Shown here: positions 1 through 7,437 of the stretch, in pieces
Layout of the letters: every line of letters begins with the position of its first letter
Numbering within the stretch: position 1 is the stretch's first letter
Source of the DNA: Sulfurimonadaceae bacterium
GTDB taxonomy: Bacteria > Campylobacterota > Campylobacteria > Campylobacterales > Sulfurimonadaceae
Reading direction: 5' to 3'
Assembly (NCBI GenBank): GCA_016744575.1
Contig: JADGEC010000019.1
Span: forward strand, 1-39,179
DNA: 39,179 bases
Made by a program: the position numbers and the translations under genes
The notes under the pieces: generated by a model
The model's database searches: none
Seen by the model: only the letters and a program-made list of their open reading frames with translations
Told to the model about the DNA's origin: nothing

Positions 1-2
1 CT

Positions 3-470
3 TTAGTCGAGGTGATCAAACTCAATAAACTGACTACTGTCGAGGATATCACTGACTATACCAAAGCCGGCGGCTTCTGTAAGTCATGTATCAAACCCGG
101 TGGACATGAAGCCAAAGATGTCTATCTTGTGGACCTTCTCTCCGAAGCACTTGATAAGGTCGAAGCGGAACAGAAGTCCCGTAAGATAATAGAAGCCAGA
201 GGTGATGGCAGCTTCGAGACACTTGGACTTGTCCAGAAGATCAAAGCGGTAGAGTCTATTTTGGAAGAGTATATCCGCCCGACGCTCAAAGCAGATAACG
301 GCGATGTCGAGCTGATCGATATCGTAGCAGAAGGGGATGTCTTCAATGTCTTTGTGAAGTATCAGGGTGAATGTGTGAGTTGTTCGATGAACACGACGAC
401 GACACTTGCCGGCATCGAGGATATGTTGAAGTTCAAACTCAAAGCGCCGATCAAAGTCATCGTGACCTGA
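3..470 (+). CDS. nifU: NifU, C-terminal part (cut by window edge)
   Basis: Scaffold protein that assembles Fe-S clusters for nitrogenase. The reading frame is open to the first base of the window, so the N-terminal IscU-like domain lies upstream and this entry is partial. The visible part opens with the central [2Fe-2S] (BFD-like) domain, whose segment TTVEDITDYTKAGGFCKSCI carries a CxxC pair. It ends with the C-terminal NifU domain, in which CVSC is the CxxC site that binds a transient [4Fe-4S] cluster. Between them is a charged linker. The stop codon overlaps the start of the next gene (TGATG), so the two are probably translationally coupled. The presence of the central domain favours nitrogenase-type NifU over the short Nfu housekeeping protein. 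Confidence 0.9.
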   Translation, partial: LVEVIKLNKLTTVEDITDYTKAGGFCKSCIKPGGHEAKDVYLVDLLSEALDKVEAEQKSRKIIEARGDGSFETLGLVQKIKAVESILEEYIRPTLKADNGDVELIDIVAEGDVFNVFVKYQGECVSCSMNTTTTLAGIEDMLKFKLKAPIKVIVT

Positions 471-1591
471 TGGATCATGCTACGAAAGAGGGAACGTTCG
501 CGTACCTCAAACAGTTTCCAAAATATAGCAAAGATTTTTATCGTTTCGACGGGGATGTCTTTGTCTCTTCCCTGGGGCTGGGGACTTTCCGAAAAGAACC
601 CTATCGTGAAGAGAACTATGTCGTCAACTACAAAGAGTCCATCAAGATGGCCATCCTAAACGGTATCAATCTCATCGACACCGCGATCAACTATCGCTAT
701 CAGATCAGTGAACGTGAGATCGGTGAGGCGCTTGAAGAGCTTTTTGCCGAGGGAAAAGTCAAACGTGAGCAGCTGGTAGTCACTTCAAAAGCTGGCTTTC
801 TGCCGATGGAGTTCCCATTTCCGGAGAACCCGTACCAATGGATCAAAGAGATGGTGATAGATAAAGGCCTGGCAACAGCCGAAGAGGTCGTCATCGATCA
901 ACACTGTCTTTCACCGGACTATCTGCGATGGAGTGTGGAACAGTCACTTCAAAACCTTAGACTTGAGACGCTTGATATCCTCTTTCTCCATAATCCCGAG
1001 ACGCAGCTGGGTTATGTGGACTATGCGACATTGAAAGCACGGATCAAGGCAGCGTTCATACTTTTTGAAGAGCTGGTCGAAGAGGGCAAGATCAAAGTCT
1101 ACGGTATCGCTGCCTGGAACGCTTTTTTGTATGACGAGAGTCATCAGGAGCATATAAGGCTTAGTGATGTGGTCGCGATCGCTGAAGAAGTCGGCGGTAA
1201 GGAGCATCATCTCAAGTATATCCAGTCTCCGTTCAATCTTGGCAAGCCTGATGCCTACAACTACTCGAACCAATTAGGACCTGATGGACGTTATTATACG
1301 CTGATGCAGGCTGTCCAAGGTTATGGACTGAAGTTGATGACATCATCCTCACTCTTACAGATGAACCTGTTCAAGGGTAAGTTCGATCCAAAGGTGAGAC
1401 GATCACTGGGGACCGAGGAACTTACTGACATCGCAAGTGCCTTGCAGTTCGCGCGTTCGGGTAGTGTCGTCAGTGCACTTTTTGGCGCTGTCGATCCACA
1501 ACATGTCGAAGATAACCTGCTTTTGGCGTATCTTCCAACTGCGAGTCCAGAAGAGATAGCATCACTGTTTAGAGCTGATCATGCTCTATGA
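470..1591 (+). CDS. Aldo/keto reductase linked to nif genes
   Basis: NAD(P)H-dependent oxidoreductase of the aldo/keto reductase superfamily, about 373 residues. The catalytic tetrad is readable: Asp and Tyr in NLIDTAINYR, Lys in VTSKAGF and His in LFLHNPE. I chose the ATG at 470 because it overlaps the nifU stop and the family fold begins soon after it; the longer reading frame from 371 would run inside nifU. Its 3' end overlaps the next gene by 11 bases. The substrate is unknown. Its place between nifU and a FAD oxidoreductase suggests a redox role connected with nitrogen fixation, which is inference from position only. Confidence 0.82.
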   Translation: MDHATKEGTFAYLKQFPKYSKDFYRFDGDVFVSSLGLGTFRKEPYREENYVVNYKESIKMAILNGINLIDTAINYRYQISEREIGEALEELFAEGKVKREQLVVTSKAGFLPMEFPFPENPYQWIKEMVIDKGLATAEEVVIDQHCLSPDYLRWSVEQSLQNLRLETLDILFLHNPETQLGYVDYATLKARIKAAFILFEELVEEGKIKVYGIAAWNAFLYDESHQEHIRLSDVVAIAEEVGGKEHHLKYIQSPFNLGKPDAYNYSNQLGPDGRYYTLMQAVQGYGLKLMTSSSLLQMNLFKGKFDPKVRRSLGTEELTDIASALQFARSGSVVSALFGAVDPQHVEDNLLLAYLPTASPEEIASLFRADHAL

Positions 1592-3239
1592 TGTCATCGT
1601 GGTCGGGGGAGGGATATCGGGTCTTTATGCAGCACTGTACGCAAGACGTGCGGGAAACAATGTGGCTGTCCTCACCAAAAGTAATCCTTTTCGCTCCAAC
1701 TCTGCTGTAGCTTCGGGCGGGATCAATGCGGTCATCGATCTGAGTGATGTCGACTCTGTCACCCGTCATGTCAATGATACCATTGATGGTGCAGACGGAC
1801 TTACCCATCATGTGAACATCGAGAACATGTGCAGGGAAGCGCCGAACATCGTCGAAGAGCTGCATGAGATGGGCGTCAGTTTTGAGCAGAGGGATGACGG
1901 CAGACTGCATCAGCGTGCTTTTGGCGGTGCCAGTGCAAACCGCACCTGCTACATCGCCGATCGTACCGGCGCGGCGATCGTCCAGACCCTGTTAATGCGA
2001 TGTCGTGATGAGGGTGTCCATATCCTGGCTAATCACAAGTTCCTTAACATCACCAAGTACAAAGAGAAGCTCTCCGGTGTGACGGTACTGCGTAGACGCG
2101 ACTCCCAGGTCATCGCACTTGCCTGTAAGTCTCTGGTACTTGCCGGAGGTGGATATGCAGGGATATTTCGAGGACACACGACCAATTCACAGGAGAGTTC
2201 CGGTGATGTCATCGCTGCAGCCTTACGCGCTGATATGCGTCTTAGCAACATGGAGTTCGTACAGTTCCATCCGACAACGCTGAGCACGACGGGAGCCTTG
2301 ATCAGTGAAGCGGCTCGGGGAGAGGGGGCGTATCTTGTCGATGAGACAGGCGAACGTTTTACCGATGAACTTCAGACACGCGACAGACTTTCGCGTGCGA
2401 TACTCAGGCATATACTCGATGATCATAAGGTCTACCTTGATTTTCGTCATCTCGAAGAGTCTTTCATCGACAATAAGCTGCCATCAGCGCGTAAAAAAGC
2501 GCTAAATTCGGCAGGCATCGATATCACCAAAGAGCTGCTGGAAGTGACGCCGGCTGCACACTACAGCATTGGAGGGATCTGGACACGCGGGGATACGTCT
2601 ACGGATATGCCTGCTGTCTTTGCCTGTGGTGAATGTGCCGTTACCGGTGTGCATGGCGCCAACAGGCTTGGCGGAAACTCACTGCTTGAAGGGGCCTATT
2701 TTGGACGACTGGCAGGGATCGAAGCAGGGCGTGCGGCTTCCAAACGGGAGTTTCAGCCTATCGATTATGCCTATGTGGAAAAAGAGATGCGGCGCATCGA
2801 TCAGGTCATCGAAGGTGAGAGTCGGTTCAATATCAACTCCATGCGAAAGAACCTCGGCGAGGAGCTCTTCTTGCATGCCGGTGTGTTTAAGAATGAGGAG
2901 TCGTTGACGACTGGACTGGAGTACATACACTATCTGATGCAAAAGAGCTATGGTCTGCACTGTGTCGATAAGGATCGTCATAACAATGTCGAGCTTCCAT
3001 CGATACTGGAGTTTCAAAACGCGCAGTTCATAGCGGAGGCGATGGTGCTCTCTGCCTTAGAGCGCAGAGAGAGCCGTGGTGTGCACTTTCGGGAAGATTT
3101 TCCAGTGCGTGATGATGTCTATTTTAACGCGGCTTCGTATGTGAGACAGATGAGCCGTGACTATATCCAAGTCTCGTTCGAGAATGCCATACAGAACAAT
3201 TTTTGGTATTCCCTCAGGAGAATACTTCATCTAGATTAA
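1581..3239 (+). CDS. FAD-dependent fumarate reductase/aspartate oxidase-like protein in nif cluster
   Basis: Flavoprotein of the SdhA/FrdA/NadB superfamily, 552 residues. The N-terminal dinucleotide-binding motif is VGGGISGLYAA. Active-site segments of the family are present: QFHPTTL, SEAARGEGAY, AAHYSIGGI and HGANRLGGNSLLEG. The position where classical SdhA/FrdA has a His carrying covalent FAD reads FRSNSAVASGG, so FAD is probably not covalently bound. There is no Fe-S subunit or membrane anchor beside it. It could be an L-aspartate oxidase-like enzyme, a soluble fumarate reductase, or an unknown oxidoreductase; I cannot choose. It starts inside the aldo/keto reductase gene (11-base overlap) and ends one base before the long hairpin. 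A second, different member of the superfamily lies at 24065-25681. Confidence 0.8.
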   Translation: MLYDVIVVGGGISGLYAALYARRAGNNVAVLTKSNPFRSNSAVASGGINAVIDLSDVDSVTRHVNDTIDGADGLTHHVNIENMCREAPNIVEELHEMGVSFEQRDDGRLHQRAFGGASANRTCYIADRTGAAIVQTLLMRCRDEGVHILANHKFLNITKYKEKLSGVTVLRRRDSQVIALACKSLVLAGGGYAGIFRGHTTNSQESSGDVIAAALRADMRLSNMEFVQFHPTTLSTTGALISEAARGEGAYLVDETGERFTDELQTRDRLSRAILRHILDDHKVYLDFRHLEESFIDNKLPSARKKALNSAGIDITKELLEVTPAAHYSIGGIWTRGDTSTDMPAVFACGECAVTGVHGANRLGGNSLLEGAYFGRLAGIEAGRAASKREFQPIDYAYVEKEMRRIDQVIEGESRFNINSMRKNLGEELFLHAGVFKNEESLTTGLEYIHYLMQKSYGLHCVDKDRHNNVELPSILEFQNAQFIAEAMVLSALERRESRGVHFREDFPVRDDVYFNAASYVRQMSRDYIQVSFENAIQNNFWYSLRRILHLD

Positions 3240-3240
3240 A

Positions 3241-3321
3241 CAGTCTTGAAGATCGCGATGTGGCCCCTTAGCCAAAAGACTCCTATCTATCCTAGGGGGT
3301 CACATCGGGGTCTTTAGACTG
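3241..3321 (+). other. Long RNA hairpin between FAD gene and nifT
   Basis: Left arm 3241-3271 pairs with right arm 3292-3321 around a 20-base loop. By hand I count 29 pairs (25 Watson-Crick, 4 G-U), one G-G mismatch and one bulged T. It begins right after the stop of the FAD gene and ends 17 bases before the nifT start. No T-run follows, so it is not a standard terminator. The four non-Watson-Crick pairs are G-U in the + transcript but would be A-C in the antisense, which favours a structure selected in the + RNA. A processing or mRNA-stabilising stem is the likeliest role; a small palindromic mobile element is the alternative. Confidence 0.85.
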
Positions 3322-3338
3322 CCCAGAAAGGAACAACA

Positions 3339-3560
3339 ATGGCAAAAGTTATGTTACGTGAGAACGATGAGGGTCAAGTCCTCTTCTATGTGGCAAAGAA
3401 AGACATGGAAGAGATCATAGAGACGGTGGAGTTCGACAGTGATGAGAAGTGGGGCGGGAATGTGAACCTCACGAATGGGGATGTGTGGTTTATCGCTCCT
3501 GGACCGAAAAAGCTGCCTGATGAGGTCAATGCCAAGATCATCACACGTGGTGATTCATAA
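3339..3560 (+). CDS. nifT: NifT/FixU family protein
   Basis: Small protein of 73 residues, the usual size for NifT/FixU. The start MAKVMLRENDEGQVLFYVAK and the segment GDVWFIAPGPKKLPDEV match the family pattern. NifT is commonly found in nif operons but its biochemical role is unsettled. A ribosome-binding site (AAAGGAA) sits just upstream of the ATG. The gene follows the long hairpin, which could set its expression relative to the upstream genes. A gap of about 208 bases with only two small imperfectly supported hairpins separates it from the convergent nifA. Confidence 0.88.
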   Translation: MAKVMLRENDEGQVLFYVAKKDMEEIIETVEFDSDEKWGGNVNLTNGDVWFIAPGPKKLPDEVNAKIITRGDS

Positions 3561-3768
3561 CAGATAATACCATCTGTAAAATAGACTCTACACAGGCAGA
3601 GATACTTTTTTCAAATGAGAGTATTGGCAGCTATCATCATATGCTGGCAAGTGCCTTGACCCACACCATCTGTGGGTGTGACTATAATAGTCCGTAGTCG
3701 ATACCTATAGTACCCTTTGCCTTATGTTCTAAGATCCCATATACATCCGCTGTCCTATATCCAGCTTT

Positions 3769-5403
3769 TTATAACTCTATCTCATACTTCTTTATCTTGT
3801 ACCCGATCTGCCTCGCTGTCATACCCAGCTGTTGAGCTGCCTTGGTCTGGATGCCACGGTTGTCGATCAGTGCCTGGATGATCGAATCCTTTTCCATCTC
3901 ATGAAGGCTTGCTTTGGTCAACATGGGTGCGTGTTCATATCTTTGGGGAGATGCCTCCTGTGGTGGCGGTACTGGCACTTCAGGAGCATACGTCGGCACA
4001 GGATCAGCCGGCATGTGCATCTTTTGGTAGTTGAAGGGCAGGACATGATTGAGCATCTCGGGATCGACTTCACCGTCAGGGCAGATCAGGACGATACGTT
4101 CCATCGTATTTTGCAGCTCGCGGATGTTACCTGGCCAGGGATAGTCCAGCAGGAGCTCCAGGCTCCTCTTGCTGAAGTGCATCTTCTTACGGTGTTGCTT
4201 CATGAACTTGTCAAAATAGTTCTCGATGAGCAATCTGACATCCTCATAACGCTCCCGTAACGGTGGCAGGTTGATAGGGATGACGTTCAAACGGTAGAAG
4301 AGGTCCTCTCTGAACTCGCCTTCTTGTACCATTTTCTCAAGTTTCCTGTTGGTCGCAGCCACAAGGCGTACATCCGTCTTGATACTCTTACTGCCGCCAA
4401 CACGTTCAAATACCTGCTCTTGCAGGATACGCAGGAGCTTGACCTGAAGTGCTGACGTGATATCCCCGATCTCATCAAGGAACAGTGTCCCGCCATCAGC
4501 GAGTTCGAAGCGTCCCTTGCGCATCTCTTTAGCATCAGTGAAGGCGCCTTTTTCGTGGCCGAAGAGTTCGGATTCGAGCAGAGTCTCACTGATCGCGGCA
4601 CAGTTAAGTCTGATGAAAGGGCCATTGCTTCGGCGACTGAGGTTGTGTACAGCGGTCGCAATAAGTTCCTTCCCTGTCCCGGTCTCACCGCGGACAAGGA
4701 TAGTCGCATCTGAAGGGGAGACAGTCTCGAGCATACTGAAGATCTGTTTCATCTTCGTACTTTGGCCGATGATGTTCTCAAACCTCTTTTCGCCAAGTGC
4801 CTGCTCTTTGTAGTAGGTCTTTAGTTCCGTGATACTCTCTTTCTCTTTGGCGAACCTGTTCTGAACAGCCAAGGTCCCGGCAAAAAGGGAGCCGACAATG
4901 GTCAGCATACGGACGATATCATCAAAGCCAAGCAGACTCTCCTTACTGATGTTTGAGGAGATGACACCGATGACTTCATCATCCTGGATCATAGGGACAG
5001 CGATGTAGGAGATAGTGCTGGCACTGACCTGTCCCATCTTGTTCAGGTAGTTGATGTTGTTGTGGATGTTTTCGATGACTACAGGTTCGGCACTCTGTGC
5101 TGCCAGGCCAGTCGCGCCTTCACCCAGTCTATAGGTGGCCATCTTCTTCTGCTGGTCGCTCAGGTTGATGGATGCGAAGAGCTCCAAGGTCTCATGGTCC
5201 TCTTTGATCAGGAACAGTGCACACCTGTCGTTATAGGATTGGCGTTTAAGCAGCTTCATCCCCTGTACGAATATCTCCTTGACATCGATGGCTTTAGTCA
5301 GCATGATCGCGATCTCATAAAGGAGTTCTACCTCTTTCGTCGCTAGATGCAGTACGCAGGTCTCACAGTCTCCTGTATTGGAAATAGTATGCTTTTCATT
5401 CAT
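3769..5403 (-). CDS. nifA: NifA, sigma-54-dependent activator of nif genes
   Basis: Transcription activator, 544 residues. An N-terminal GAF domain (about 25-185) is followed by the AAA+ sigma-54-interaction domain (about 210-440) with Walker A GETGTGKE near residue 241 and the sigma-54 contact loop GAFTDA near 286. A Pro-rich linker (about 460-490) leads to a C-terminal Fis-type helix-turn-helix (TKAAQQLGMTARQIGYKIKK). The linker lacks the paired cysteines seen in oxygen-sensitive rhizobial NifA, but the extreme N-terminus carries CETC (Cys13 and Cys16). It is divergent from the sigma-54 operon at 5555 and presumably activates it. NifA is preferred over other enhancer-binding proteins because of the GAF-AAA-HTH order and the nif context. 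Confidence 0.92.
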   Translation of the reverse strand: MNEKHTISNTGDCETCVLHLATKEVELLYEIAIMLTKAIDVKEIFVQGMKLLKRQSYNDRCALFLIKEDHETLELFASINLSDQQKKMATYRLGEGATGLAAQSAEPVVIENIHNNINYLNKMGQVSASTISYIAVPMIQDDEVIGVISSNISKESLLGFDDIVRMLTIVGSLFAGTLAVQNRFAKEKESITELKTYYKEQALGEKRFENIIGQSTKMKQIFSMLETVSPSDATILVRGETGTGKELIATAVHNLSRRSNGPFIRLNCAAISETLLESELFGHEKGAFTDAKEMRKGRFELADGGTLFLDEIGDITSALQVKLLRILQEQVFERVGGSKSIKTDVRLVAATNRKLEKMVQEGEFREDLFYRLNVIPINLPPLRERYEDVRLLIENYFDKFMKQHRKKMHFSKRSLELLLDYPWPGNIRELQNTMERIVLICPDGEVDPEMLNHVLPFNYQKMHMPADPVPTYAPEVPVPPPQEASPQRYEHAPMLTKASLHEMEKDSIIQALIDNRGIQTKAAQQLGMTARQIGYKIKKYEIEL

Positions 5404-5437
5404 GGATGCTTATCTCCTATCATATAGGTTTAAAATG

Positions 5438-5443
5438 ATTATA
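5438..5443 (-). promoter_or_regulatory. Putative -10 box of nifA
   Basis: Perfect TATAAT in the context GCTATAATC on the - strand, about 35 bases upstream of the nifA start. The same context recurs before purT and the 43-residue ORF in this window. No convincing -35 is visible, which is normal for Campylobacterota vegetative promoters. Confidence 0.55.
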
Positions 5444-5452
5444 GCATGCTAT
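5441..5452. promoter_or_regulatory. 12-bp palindrome overlapping the nifA promoter
   Basis: ATAGCATGCTAT is a perfect inverted repeat that overlaps the -10 box of nifA and lies about 55 bases upstream of the sigma-54 promoter. It is well placed to be an operator for either direction. It does not fit the TGT-N10-ACA consensus of NifA sites. A chance palindrome is possible. Confidence 0.35.
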
Positions 5453-5506
5453 GCACAATAAATAAGATTAAAAAGTCTAAATAATAATCAATATAAGTAA
5501 TATATA

Positions 5507-5522
5507 TGGTATAAAAATTGCA
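5507..5522 (+). promoter_or_regulatory. Sigma-54 (-24/-12) promoter of the nif accessory operon
   Basis: TGGTATAAAAATTGCA contains the invariant GG and GC with the exact 10-base spacing (GG at 5508-5509, GC at 5520-5521) and a good TTGCA -12 element. Transcription would begin near 5533, about 20 bases before the peroxiredoxin start and its GGGGAGA ribosome-binding site. A NifA upstream site of the TGT-N10-ACA type is not visible between this promoter and nifA. Confidence 0.8.
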
Positions 5523-5554
5523 CATTTTTGAAAAACCAATCTAACGGGGAGACA

Positions 5555-6103
5555 ATGCAGATCACTGTACACGGGACACCGACGCAATTACAAGGCAAAG
5601 AGCTAATCATCGGGGGAGAGGCCCCTGCAGCACGTATTACCAAGCTTGATGGTACAAAGAACGTCATAGGCATGATCGCACCGACAGTGCAGTTACTTAT
5701 CGCCATCCCGTCGCTTAAGACGGAGGTCTGTTCATTGGGGGCAAAGAGGTTTGATGAACTGCTTAGACCCTATAAGAAGCTTACGGCGACAATGATCACC
5801 ACCGATGATCTGGAATCCGTCAAAGCGTTTACAGAGCGTGAGGGCATAGAAGCTGCACAGGTCGTAGTAGATGCAGATCGTAACTTTGCGAAGAAGTATG
5901 GACTGCTTATCACGGAAGGCAAGCTAAAAGACCGACTTGCCCGCGCTGTCTATGTCATCGACCGTGATGGCATCATCACTTATAAGGAACTTGTTCCGGA
6001 AGTTGTCGATGAGGTCGATTATGATGCCTGTATCGCAGCTGTCGACAAGCTTGTCAACGAGAAGAAGACGGGACACACGCATGAGAACTGGATGAGTGTC
6101 TGA
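5555..6103 (+). CDS. Tpx-type thiol peroxidase (peroxiredoxin)
   Basis: Thiol peroxidase that reduces hydrogen peroxide or organic peroxides, 182 residues. The peroxidatic Cys59 lies in IPSLKTEVCSLGAKRF, the Tpx signature. The second conserved Tpx cysteine expected about 34 residues later is absent; the only other Cys is near residue 164 in DYDACIAAV, so the enzyme may work as a 1-Cys type or use an unusual resolving Cys. The ATG at 5555 was chosen over the upstream TTG at 5528 because a GGGGAGA ribosome-binding site precedes it. It is the first gene after the sigma-54 promoter, suggesting protection of nitrogenase metal centres during fixation (inference). Confidence 0.85.
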   Translation: MQITVHGTPTQLQGKELIIGGEAPAARITKLDGTKNVIGMIAPTVQLLIAIPSLKTEVCSLGAKRFDELLRPYKKLTATMITTDDLESVKAFTEREGIEAAQVVVDADRNFAKKYGLLITEGKLKDRLARAVYVIDRDGIITYKELVPEVVDEVDYDACIAAVDKLVNEKKTGHTHENWMSV

Positions 6104-6124
6104 ACCCATATGGAGGAGTATGTC

Positions 6125-6187
6125 ATGTACCAAGAGAGGATCGGTGAGATAGAAAGTGGCATCATGACCCATCTTGATATAGTATGA
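6125..6187 (+). CDS. 20-residue microORF coupled to the nitroreductase gene
   Basis: Reads MYQERIGEIESGIMTHLDIV then stop. A strong ribosome-binding site GGAGGAG (6112-6118) stands six bases before its ATG, and its stop codon overlaps the start of the next gene (ATGA). The next gene has no recognisable ribosome-binding site of its own, so translation of this ORF probably delivers ribosomes to it. Whether the peptide itself has a function is unknown. Confidence 0.5.
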   Translation: MYQERIGEIESGIMTHLDIV

Positions 6188-7422
6188 GTGGTCTGCATGA
6201 GGAGACGAAGCTGACTCCCAAGTCAGTCGCTATGAAGACCGGTTTTCTTGACTGGGGATCACAACCCTCTCTCTTCAAACGTTACCCGACATTTTTGTTT
6301 CGCTACAAGTCAGAGGATGTCCCTTCACTTGGGTGGCTCTTCAAGCTGCGACATATCAGTTCGACGCATGACATCGCACAGAGAGCTTATCATCGACTAA
6401 ACGTCCCCTCTGCAGGCAACCTCCATCCATTGGAACTCTATGTCCAGATTCGTGGTATCAAAGGCGTGCTCAGCGGCATCTACCATCTGGATGTCTTACA
6501 TGAGGAGCTGGTCCTTATCCGTGATCTTGAGAAAGATGGGGTCGAACCTGCTCTTGATATAGAGAGACGTCTGCGGGGTGTTATCGTGATGGTCAGCCTT
6601 GTACCGTTTCGTTCCTATTGGAAATATGGACTACGTTCCTGGCGCTACCTTTACCTTGATGCGGGTCATCAACTGGCACAGATAGCGGCGATCTCCGAAC
6701 AAGAGGGAGAAGGTCTTACATCATTGTCGCATTTCGATGCAGACCACCTCGGTCATGTCATGGGTCTTGAGGATAAAGAGACTATTTGTGCCGTATTGAT
6801 CGCAGGGGAGTCAAGTGAGCGAAAAGTCGAAGAGATAAAGATACCATTGATGCATGTCCTGCCGACAGACTATGTCGAGGAGACCGGGGTGCTTCAAACC
6901 GCTCTCAAAGGTACGACTTCTTTTAGATCGGAAGTGCTCACATTGCCGCAGAGCCTCAGCACAGTGTCAGCAGATGAGCTTGGAAAGAGCAGAAGATCTG
7001 CCCGTGAGTTTGTTCCATCGTCTTTAAAAAAAGTCGATATGGAACGATTTATGAACCTATCACTGATGAACGAAAAGATAGATGCCTCTTTCGTCGTATT
7101 GCGTGCGGACGGTTATGCGTCAGGTGTCTATCATGGCAGGGACCTTTACCGAGAGGGTATGTTTGATGACGCCATTGTAGGACTCTTGGTAGCGCAGCGT
7201 TTTATCGGCTCAGCAGCGGTGGTCATCATCTTACATACGGCTTCGCCTGAAGCCATGGCTCATCTGGAGTCCGGGGTCATCGGGCAGTGGCTCTACTTAC
7301 AGGCAGAAGCATCGGGTGTGGCCTGTACAGGTATTGGAGCCTATTATGATGAGGCTCTTCAGAAATCTCTGGAGATCGATGGATCGATCCTTTATGTGAT
7401 GGCTTTAGGAGTAAAAGTATGA
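6184..7422 (+). CDS. Tandem nitroreductase-fold protein (SagB-like)
   Basis: Protein of 412 residues with two successive FMN-dependent nitroreductase domains. The first (about 50-215) contains PSAGNLHPLELYV, typical of SagB/ThcOx-type dehydrogenases, and YLYLDAGHQLAQIA. The second (about 260-412) begins at KSRRSAREFVPSSLKK and ends with GQWLYLQAEASGVACTGIG. SagB enzymes oxidise azolines in peptide biosynthesis, but no cyclodehydratase or precursor peptide gene is nearby, so that role is not supported here. Its location in the nif operon beside a ferredoxin and a flavodiiron protein suggests a flavin-based redox function in nitrogen fixation. Start overlaps the microORF stop. Confidence 0.8.
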   Translation: MSGLHEETKLTPKSVAMKTGFLDWGSQPSLFKRYPTFLFRYKSEDVPSLGWLFKLRHISSTHDIAQRAYHRLNVPSAGNLHPLELYVQIRGIKGVLSGIYHLDVLHEELVLIRDLEKDGVEPALDIERRLRGVIVMVSLVPFRSYWKYGLRSWRYLYLDAGHQLAQIAAISEQEGEGLTSLSHFDADHLGHVMGLEDKETICAVLIAGESSERKVEEIKIPLMHVLPTDYVEETGVLQTALKGTTSFRSEVLTLPQSLSTVSADELGKSRRSAREFVPSSLKKVDMERFMNLSLMNEKIDASFVVLRADGYASGVYHGRDLYREGMFDDAIVGLLVAQRFIGSAAVVIILHTASPEAMAHLESGVIGQWLYLQAEASGVACTGIGAYYDEALQKSLEIDGSILYVMALGVKV

Positions 7423-7437
7423 GAGCGGGGATGGCAG

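Noticed and set aside
3560-3676. Two small hairpins after nifT (ACAGAT/ATCTGT at 3560-3577 and CCCACA/TGTGGG at 3660-3676)
   Set aside because: Neither is followed by a T-run on either strand, and six-bp stems arise by chance; not called terminators or operators.
5404-5506. NifA upstream activating site TGT-N10-ACA
   Set aside because: I searched the + strand by eye and found no TGT in this stretch; the motif is symmetric, so it is absent on both strands.
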